Program-made: the position numbers and the translations under genes
Origin: Narthecium ossifragum
Taxonomy: Eukaryota; Streptophyta; Magnoliopsida; Dioscoreales; Nartheciaceae
Assembly (NCBI GenBank): GCA_963920575.1
Contig: OY986974.1
Span: 3,485,275-3,549,274 of the forward strand
DNA: 64,000 bases
Direction of reading: 5' to 3'
Notes under the pieces: generated by a model
Databases searched by the model: none
Seen by the model: only the letters and a program-made list of their open reading frames with translations
What the model was told of the DNA's origin: nothing
Shown: one piece after another, positions 56,204-64,000 of the stretch
Layout: every line of letters starts with the position of its first letter
Numbering within the stretch: the first letter of the stretch is position 1

Positions 56204-58007
56204 TGATGTCGCTCAAATATGTCACGCACAGCGGTCGCGGTGCAGTACAGCATAAGAGAGGTCGAATACCACAGAGAGACAAGCAGGAAAGATCCAAAAA
56301 CACAAGTAACAATGAATTGAAAACAATCAAGAGCGATGAAAGTTAAGAAAATAGATCGGAGATGTAATGGTAAGATAAAGTTAACGAAAGAAATCAAGAT
56401 TTGAATGAGGCTAGGCTTCAGGAATCACGTCACTCGGATTTAGGTTCTTCTCTTCTCAATGGTTCATATGGTACTCAGTTAAGGGATTCACATCCCAATC
56501 GCCTTAACCGGAAGATATAGAATTATGAATCTGATAAAATATAAATGTCTCTTCCTATGATTGGTTCTTCCTTTTTATAGTTCTAACTTCATCCAACCAA
56601 ACCTAAGAATACACGATACCGGCTGTCACTACAGGCAACGCGCAGCAAAAGTTCATCGGGACAAAGCCCTAACTCTAACCGGATCTCTAAGAATACACAA
56701 TACCAACTCTCACAATCGGCAATGCATAGCAAAGATCTCACGGTATAGAGCCCCAACCTTATCTAACCAGATCCCTAAGAATACGCAATACCAGCTGTCA
56801 CTACGGGCAATGCATAGCAAAGGTCTCACGAGACTCGGCAGAAGAATCAAAGGAGATAACTATGGGATCATAATATCATAAAAGAAGCATGACTGGATTT
56901 ATAATAATGTTTAACCACAAAGCAATCTGTGAAGATCCAATACATAAGAAAAGTTTAACAATAAAGATTAAAAACTATGAACCATTGTTGGAGAAGAAGC
57001 CCTAGTCCTCGCTAGATCATCCGTCTGCCATGCCCGCGGATTACTCGGCCATGGATGGAGATGTCTCCATCTTTTTCCTCTTGAAAAACTCCTGAAAAGA
57101 GCCTCCAAAAACGTCCAAGAAGTCCCCCTCAAACCCTAGAAGGAGTCCTATTTATAGCCTTAAGTGTATCCACCCTCGGATTAGATCACAATCGTTAATT
57201 TTCTTCACTGGGAAAGTCCGATCGATCCTTCTCGGGGTGCTGGATCGATCGAATGCGTTAAAATCTTCAACTTCTAACTTCGCCCGTGTCCGATCGATCG
57301 GACTAAAGGAGTCGGATCGATCGGTCTCTTGAAATCTCCAATCTTCTATTTACGCCCGAGTCCGATCGATGGACGGATCGATCGAACTCTGCTCCTCTAA
57401 AAAGCATACGTTCTGTCACCATTTAATTCCCAAGTCCGATCGATCGAATTATGAGTGTTGGATCGATCGGTTGAGTAAAAATCCGCTGTTTTTGGCTTTT
57501 TCCGAGTCCGATCGATCGGACCATTGGTGTCGGATCGATCGGACCCCATAGGAGCGATGGAGGGATCGATCGGATGTGTTGTGGCTGAAAAACACATGTT
57601 CTGTCACGATTCTGCGTGGTCCGATCGATCGGCGGATCGCTCGGACTTCCAGTTTATTTTCGGTTCTGCCCTTCAGACTGCGCCATCGGTACTAAAATTG
57701 CCGTAACTTCCTCTAGAAAACTCGGAATCACAAACCGTAAAATTCTCCAGAATCTAGACTTCAAGAGCTTTCCAACCATATGTGGCACATCATTTGGTTC
57801 TTCATGAGCAGGTACAGATTAATTTTTGAAGTTGATCCATATACTCTTTTCAGCTTCTTTTAGCTCCAATTTCCTGCATTTTCCAAACAACTATGTGAAG
57901 CATATAAAAGTATAAAAATAGTGCTAAAGAAGTTGATTAAGGGTGAAGATATAACAATTGAGATGGTTTTAAGGTTGTTCAGAGTGCACTCTCATGCACT
58001 CATCACA
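56204..58007 (-). repeat. 3' LTR of Athila-like element
   Basis: On the minus strand it begins TGTGATGAGTGC at 58007, directly after the polypurine tract ggttgggggg (58008-58017), and ends near 56204. It aligns in blocks with the LTR at 666-2370. TATA-like ctatttatag (plus) at about 57147. Upstream of that box (57200-57640) the U3 carries about a dozen GATCGATCG-type palindromes. The outer end is placed by similarity and is uncertain by a few bases; the TSD partner is outside the window. Confidence 0.75.
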
Positions 58008-59245
58008 CCCCCCAACCAGCTTATTGCTAGTCTCTAGCAATTCAAAGCGCATAGAATATAATTAAGCACACTAACGGTTTAAGGATGTAGACATGCATGA
58101 TAAAAATTGTACCTTATCAAGTCAATAGTGTTTTATCCAGTACAGAGCATGAAAATTTCTTATACTCATACACATACTACCAACACATGAAATTAACTTC
58201 TACACATCAAACATGCTAATCACCATCCAGAAGAACACATGTGATGTGACAAATAAATGTTACGTGCAGAGGCAACTTCTACCTACCATTAGTCCAAACA
58301 CACTACTATCTTCATGACCAATCATCCAACCCTCGCACTTTAAGTATAGCATGCTCTTTCTTTGTTTTTTTTTTTTTTTTTTCAACTATCAGACACTTTG
58401 CCTTTTTACGCGAGCACTCTCCGCTTCTTGAGGCGGAGAGACCCGGTTACTTAGCAAAACACTTAATAGTTTTTTTTTTTTATAGCTATAAGTGGTTCTA
58501 CCTTTTTACGCGAGCTCCCCGCTTCCTGAGGCAAGAACACCCGGTTACTCAGTAGATCACTTAATAGTTGTTTAGGCACAGCTTTAACAAGCTCCAGAAC
58601 TTTTTCTCTTTTTTTTTCTGCATGCAATACTCAACACTAGCTAATGTTGAAATCATGGTCTCGATTGACAATAGCATGCTCATTCCTCTAGTGAGTATAA
58701 TTACCACTGCACATAAAGTGTTCGTGTGTGGATCACATGATGTTATACGTTCAGGTTATCACGCATGCAATCAATGTATTGGTCAATCCTTATGAAAGCA
58801 ACATGCATAATAAGCATAAAAATTTCAGCTCATGTACAATTTCTAATAATGTAATCAATTCAACACTATTAAACTCAATGAGGTAGCATGCATAAGGTCA
58901 TGCATGCCTACACCCCCCAACCTGAAATTCACATTGTCCTCAATGTGTGCTAATCATGTAAATAAGCAGAAGGGTGTTGGCTGAATTTTCATATATGACA
59001 GAAATAAAAATAGGAAATCGAAATAAGAGCGAGGCCACCTGACAGAATTTCGATTATCTCCTCAAGGCTCCTCATGGTGGCCGAATTTCTCATCTCCAGA
59101 ATAATGGTCGAATTCCTCAAGCAAGGCAAACGGTGGTCCAACATCCTAAGAAATAAGAGAGCAAACAAAAACAAATGAAAACAAAAGCAAACAAACTAAA
59201 ACAAACTATCCAAATCAAAAAGGGAAATGATAGATAGGAGAAAGA
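58008..59245 (-). mobile_element. Athila-like element, non-coding stretch between integrase and 3' LTR
   Basis: About 1.2 kb with no env-like frame, where some Athila elements carry one. Contains a direct duplication of about 100 bp starting cctttttacgcgag at 58401 and 58501, each with ccggttact and cacttaatag. A second polypurine-like tract identical in its core to the LTR-adjacent one (ccccccaacc on plus) lies at about 58913-58922. Confidence 0.7.
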
Positions 59246-60205
59246 TCATCCCTCGTAGACAGGGTCTACGAGAGAAACGGTGTGCTCCTCAGGGTCCGCT
59301 TTCTCTGGAATCTGTTTCAAGCGTTGTCCATTAACCGTAAACAACCTCCCATCCTTTGGGTCTTCAACTTCCACAGCCCCATTCTCAAATATTCTACTAA
59401 CGGTGAAGGGGTCTGTCCAGCGTGATCTCAGCTTCCCAGGATGAAGATGCAGGCGTGCGTCATACAGATAAGCTTGCTGTCCGACTTGAAACGTCTTCCG
59501 CAAGATCTTCTTGTCATGGTAGGCCTTTGTCTTTGCCTTGAAAATCCTAGAACTCTCATAAGCATCATTCCTGAGTTCCTCTAGCTCAGACAGCTGGAGT
59601 TTCCATTCCTGACCTGCAGCATCCAAAGTAAAATTTAATGACTTAATAGCCCAATATGCCTTATGTTCTAATTTGACTGGAAGATGGCATGGTTTTCCAT
59701 AAACAAGGCGAAACGGCGACATCCCCAGGGTAGTCTTGTAGGCTGTGCGATATGCCCACAACGCGTCTGATAGCCTCAAGGACCAGTCCTTTCGGTTGGG
59801 GCTCACTGTCTTCTCCAGGATTTGCTTTATCTCTCTATTGGCTAATTCAGCTTGGCCATTCGTTTGTGGATGATAAGCAGTGGAAATCTTATGTGTCACT
59901 CCATACCTGCGCATCAAAGCCTCAAAGGAGCGATTACAAAAGTGTGATCCCTGGTCACTAATAATAACTCTAGGAGTACCAAACCGGGATAAAATATGCT
60001 CTTTAAGAAACTTGATGACAGTAGAATGATCATTATTTCGACATACAATAGCCTCCACCCACATAGAAACATATTCCACAGCCAACAATATATATAAATA
60101 GCCAAAAGAAGAAGGAAAGGGTCCCATAAAGTCTATACCCCAACAATCAAAAATCTCTACAGCTTGAATGGGGTTCAAAGGCATCATATGTCTTCTAAAT
60201 AAAGC
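59246..60205 (-). pseudogene. Athila-like integrase
   Basis: Contains the DDE core: first Asp in [10 protein letters not shown], second in [10 protein letters not shown], Glu in NREIKQILE, plus [11 protein letters not shown] and [20 protein letters not shown], then a C-terminal region ([20 protein letters not shown]) and the terminal stop at 59246-59248. It catalyses insertion of the cDNA in intact elements. Read alone it is open, but it is separated from the rest of pol by TGA at 60206-60208. Confidence 0.9.
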
Positions 60206-60865
60206 TCATAGTGTTAGGCATCTATCACAGGATTTGCAGAAAATATTAACATCACGAAACATAGTAGGCCAGTAAAAACCACATTGAAGAATTTTAGCAG
60301 CAGTCTTTTTCATCGAAAAATGGCCTCCACATGCATGAGAGTGACAGAATGTAATGATGCTTTCGATTTCATAATCAGGGACACACCGGCGCATAATCTG
60401 GTCAGGACAATACTTAAACAGACAAGGATCATCCCAATAAAATTTCTTTACCTCAACAAAGAATCTACGCTTATCCTGCGCACTCCAAAAGGAAGGGATC
60501 TCACCTGTCGCTAAGTAATTAACAATGTGCGCATACCAGGGCAGTCTTGCAACTGAAAAGAGTTGCTCATCATGGAAGTCATCCATGATTGGTGGCTCAT
60601 CTTCCGCTACTTCCACCATCAGCCTTGATAGGTGATCAGTGACAACGTTCTCCACGCCCTTTTTATCTTTGATGGAGATATCGAATTCCTGTAAGATTAA
60701 TATCCAACGAATTAGGCGCGCTTTAGTATCCTTCTTGGTGAGAAGGTACTTAAGCGCGGCATGATCAGTGAAAATAGTAATGGGAGAACCAATCAAATAA
60801 GCACGAAACTTGTCTAATGCAAAGACTATAGCCAATAGTTCTTTCTCAGTGGTAGAATAATTCAT
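60206..60865 (-). pseudogene. Athila-like RNase H end and integrase zinc finger
   Basis: MNYSTTEKELLAIVFALDKF, FTDHAALKYLL (RNase H Asp), TKKDTKARLIRWILILQEFD, NVVTDHLSRL, then the HHCC finger with HSHACGGHF and CKSCDRC. Closed by TGA at 60206-60208; preceded in the same frame by TAG at 60866-60868. Confidence 0.9.
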
Positions 60866-61930
60866 CTATGCATTATTCAAGGTTCGGCTAGCATAATGAA
60901 TAACATGAGGTTTACCATCTTTTCGCTGTCCTAAAACAGCTCCCACAGCAAAATCACTTGCATCACACATCAATTCAAAAGGAAGGCTCCAATCAGGTGG
61001 TTGCACAATAGGTGCGGAAGTCAATTTATCAATCAAGGCTTGAAAAGCCTTCTGACAATCAATAGTCCACTCAAAAGGGGTATCCTTTATCAACAGATTA
61101 CATAAAGGACGAGCAATGGCAGAAAAATTTTGAATGAATCTCCTGTAGAAACCAGCATGCCCTAGAAAGGATCTAACATCTTTAACGGTCTTTGGCACAT
61201 GAAGATTTGAGATGAGATCGATTTTTGATCGATCTACCTCAATGCCTTTGGAAGAGACAATACCCAACACAATGCCTGAGGGAACCATAAAGTGACACTT
61301 TTCCCAATTAAGCACAAGGTTCTTCTCCTCACACCTGCTCAAGACTCTTTTTAAGTTTTGCAAGCATGCATCAAAAGTATTACCAAATACAGTCAAGTCA
61401 TCCATATATACTTCCATACATTCCTCGATCATATCAGCAAACATACTCATCATACAACGCTGAAAAGTAGCAGGAGCATTACATAATCCAAATGGCATTC
61501 TACGGAAAGCATAAGTACCAAAAGGACAAGTAAAAGTAGTTTTTTCCTGATCCTCTAAAGCAATCTCAATCTGATAATATCCAGAATAACCGTCGAGAAA
61601 ACAATAAAAAGGATGTCCAGCTACTCTCTCTAAAATCTGATCTAGAAAAGGCAATGGAAAATGATCCTTACGGGTGGCAACATTCAATTTTCTATAATCT
61701 ATGCACATACGCCATCCTGTCACCAATTTAGTGGGGACAAAGTCTCCACTTTCATTTTTAACAACGGTGACACCAGATTTTTTAGGCACAACCTGTGTAG
61801 GGCTCACCCATTTGCTATCAGCAATGGGGTAGATAATCCCTGCATCTAATAATTTCAACACTTCGGTTTTTACTACCTCTTTCATTGTAGGGTTCAACCT
61901 ACGCTGAGGATCCCTACGAGGTACAGCCCC
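60866..61930 (-). pseudogene. Athila-like reverse transcriptase
   Basis: Typical Ty3/Athila RT: KLLDAGIIYPIADSKWVSP, GWRMCIDYRKLNVATRKDHF, FLDGYSGYYQI, FGLCNAPATFQRCM and the catalytic YMDD box (EVYMDDLTVFG), followed by the RNase H start FELMCDASDFAVGAVLGQ. Enclosed by in-frame stops TAA (61931-61933) and TAG (60866-60868). Confidence 0.93.
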
Positions 61931-62812
61931 TTATTCAAGATTAATCATATGGGAACATATCAAGGGACTAATACCTTTCAGATCTGCTATACTCCATCCA
62001 ATAGCTGATTTATGCTCATTTAAAACGCTAAGTAATTGCTCACCTTGCTCTGCAGTTAATGCTAAAGAAATAATAACTGGGTATGTATCACCTGGACCAA
62101 GATAGGCGTGCTTTAAACCTTGAGGAAGCGGCTTCATGTCCAATTTGGGCGGCTCTAGTGATGATGGTGTTGGTGGCTGTCCTCTTTCTGGCAGTTCTTC
62201 AAACTTTGGATTCCATGGACCTGCAAAGGAACAATGTTCCAAATTTTTACACATACCATCAACATCAACATTTTCATCCAAATCTAATTCAAGAGAATTA
62301 ATTTCAGATGTAGCAAACTCCTCTTCAGTGAGCAGATCAATCTGGTAAGTCTGCTGGCATTCATCATCCTCATCAGGCTACTTAGCAACATTAAAAACAT
62401 TGATTTCTAAAGTCATATTCCCAAAAGTTAACTTCATTAAACCATTCCTGCAATTAATTATAGCATTAGAAGTAGCAAGGAACGGTCTACCTAAGATAAT
62501 GGGAATCCTAGAATCAGCAGTTACTATAGCCTGAGTATCCAAGACTAAGAAATCAACAGGATAATAAAATTTATCTATTTGAACAAGCACATCCTCAACT
62601 ACTCCTCGTGGAGTTTTCGTGGATCTATCTGCCAATTGCAAAATCACAGATGTCGATTTAATCTGCCCTAAACCAAGTTGCAAGTAAACAGAATATGACA
62701 TCAAATTAACACTTGCACCAAGATCTAATAAAGCTTGTCCTACTTCATGCTTTCCAATGAAATAAGATACAGTAGGACAGCCAGGATCCTTATATTTAGG
62801 AGGAATCCTGTG
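61931..62812 (-). pseudogene. Athila-like protease and linker
   Basis: In the gag-pol frame from 62812: KYKDPGCPTVSYFIGKHE, protease active-site DLGASVNLM (about 62700-62725), GVVEDVLVQIDKFYYPVDFL and IILGRPFLATSNAI. A TAG at 62378-62380 splits it from an acidic linker (LDEHVD-type, 61931-62377) rich in Asp, Glu and Pro. Same frame throughout. Confidence 0.88.
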
Positions 62813-64000
62813 CTAAAGCAATGCACTAACCTGCTCTGTTAAAAACGCAGTTTTCTTTACATGATGTTGTCTCTTCATAGTGCATAAATCTTTAATCACT
62901 TTAGCATATGTAGGAATTTGCTTAATAACATGCAAAAGAGAAAGGTTTACCTTAACATGCTGAAGATGCTCCAAAACTTCGCTGTTGGAATCCATAGTAA
63001 ATTTAGTGGATTTCAATGCCTGAGGGAAAGGGACACGTACCTGAAAGTCACCTGGTGTAGGGCCATCTGAATGATTGGTCTCTACATGGTCCTTCTCAAT
63101 TCGGTCCTCTTCTTCAATAGCAATAGGAGATTCGGTGGCCTCTTTGGAAGGGCTTTTTGTTGTTTTCCCGCTTATTGTAGTTATGGCATTCATCTCCTTC
63201 ACATTATTTTGCTCAACACCAGATACCTGCGTTTGTTGAGGTTGAGCTAGGAACTTCCCTCGTTCATGCACGCTCAAAGAGTTGATCAACTTTGTGATCT
63301 GGCTCTTGATCTCTTGAATATCCTCCTTCCTTTCCTTAGATTCCTGCACAATCATAGATTTCAGTTCCTGTAAATTATCATTAAATGTAGGCCTAGGAAA
63401 ACCAGATGTATTATAAGGAGGGTTAGAAAAAGGCTTATTAGGTGGCGGTTGATGATGCTCGTTGCTCTGTGGAGCATTCGACTTCCAGCTGAAGTTCGGA
63501 TGCTCTCGCCATCCTGGATTATACGTCTCTGAATAGGGAGTGTACGGCCTCCTGAATCCGCCTACAGCGTTGCAATGCTCGTCGTACCCACCTCTCATCT
63601 CAGCATAGGTGGGGCAATCTTCAGTCTGGTGGTCCACGCCTTGGCAGATTGCACACGGCCTAACCGGCCTTGTAGGTTCATTATATGGAGAGGTCCGGGC
63701 TACCATCATATCTTTGGTCTTTAATAGCTCCAGCTCCCTTGTTAGACTCTCCACTTTAGCCTTGAGTGCATCCTCCTCCCGCAGCTGATAAATTCCTCCA
63801 CCTGGTTGCTGCGGTGGTGGTCTGGCCCTGTTTGTACTTTCTGTTGCATTCGGTCCAGTCCATGTATGAGCTTTCTCAGCAAGCTCAGTCAAGTATTCAA
63901 TTGCTGCATCAGGATCTTTTTGCAAAAATTCACCATTACACATCATCTCAACAAATTGACGTTCTCTAACAGTTAAACCATCATAAAAATAACTAACAAG
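62813..64000 (-). pseudogene. Athila-like gag, C-terminal part (runs off right edge)
   Basis: Open from the window edge to TAG at 62813-62815. Gag-type QFVEMMCNGEFLQKDPDAAI with upstream sequence to 64000 in frame, a coiled coil (EEDALKAKVESLTRELELLK), the CCHC zinc knuckle CAICQGVDHQTEDC (about 63606-63650), and a proline-rich segment. The N-terminus, 5' LTR and primer-binding site are outside the window. Confidence 0.88.

Overview
The window looks like plant nuclear DNA, probably from a monocot. The evidence is spliced plant genes with GC-rich first exons in an AT-rich, repeat-filled background, plant-type retroelements (Athila, chromovirus, copia, L1-type LINE), hAT, Mutator-like and Tourist-like DNA elements, Helitrons, and a 200-base run of N (23397-23596). 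I do not name a species. Most of the 64 kb is transposable-element sequence, often nested, with three intact-looking host genes, all on the minus strand.

Host genes: (i) a one-exon C2H2 zinc-finger repressor of the ZAT type (20500-21108); (ii) a complete two-exon KAI2/D14-like alpha/beta hydrolase (26112-34596) whose 7.7-kb intron holds one hAT-type element inserted inside another; (iii) a four-exon clade-D type protein phosphatase 2C (40276-44851). Two broken host-type genes lie on the plus strand: a CYP81-like P450 fragment (about 7.53-8.11 kb) and a frameshifted cytochrome b5 (25.22-25.67 kb).

Layout: 1-2370, leader and 5' LTR of a minus-strand Athila-like element that runs off the left edge. 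3.7-5.0 kb, two short 5'-truncated LINEs in opposite orientation, each with target-site duplications (TSDs). 5.6-7.4 kb, an element dense in AAAGTAACTT motifs, then a short Helitron. 7.5-9.6 kb, the P450 relic and a cluster of MITE-like sequences. 10.5-18.2 kb, a decayed copia element split by a nearly complete Ty3/chromovirus-type element with both LTRs and a perfect 5-bp TSD. 18.6-20.45 kb, a 5'-truncated LINE with a long open frame, inserted about 30 bp past the stop codon of the zinc-finger gene. 21.5-24.5 kb, a second Helitron, a LINE scrap, the assembly gap and a second AAAGTAACTT element. 25.2-34.6 kb, cytochrome b5 relic and KAI2 locus. 35.5-38.5 kb, two related solo LTRs. 40.3-44.9 kb, PP2C. 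45.4-47.2 kb, a Mutator/FAR1-type transposase relic with CGGTA-type repeat arrays. 47.8-49.3 kb, a Tourist/Harbinger-like element filled with a 50-bp satellite. 50.1-51.75 kb, a Pack-MULE-like element. 52.96-56 kb, a GC-rich minisatellite island and LTR-like DNA. 56.2-64.0 kb, the 3' LTR and most of the gag-pol of a second Athila-like element, broken by five in-frame stops and continuing past the right edge.

The genes do not form a pathway together: karrikin/KL perception (KAI2), PP2C-D signalling and a stress-type repressor are simply neighbours. I found no coherent undescribed biochemical system. The unusual content is structural: nested insertions with exact TSDs, repeat-rich elements I could not assign to a family, and GATCGRTC-type arrays upstream of LTR TATA boxes.
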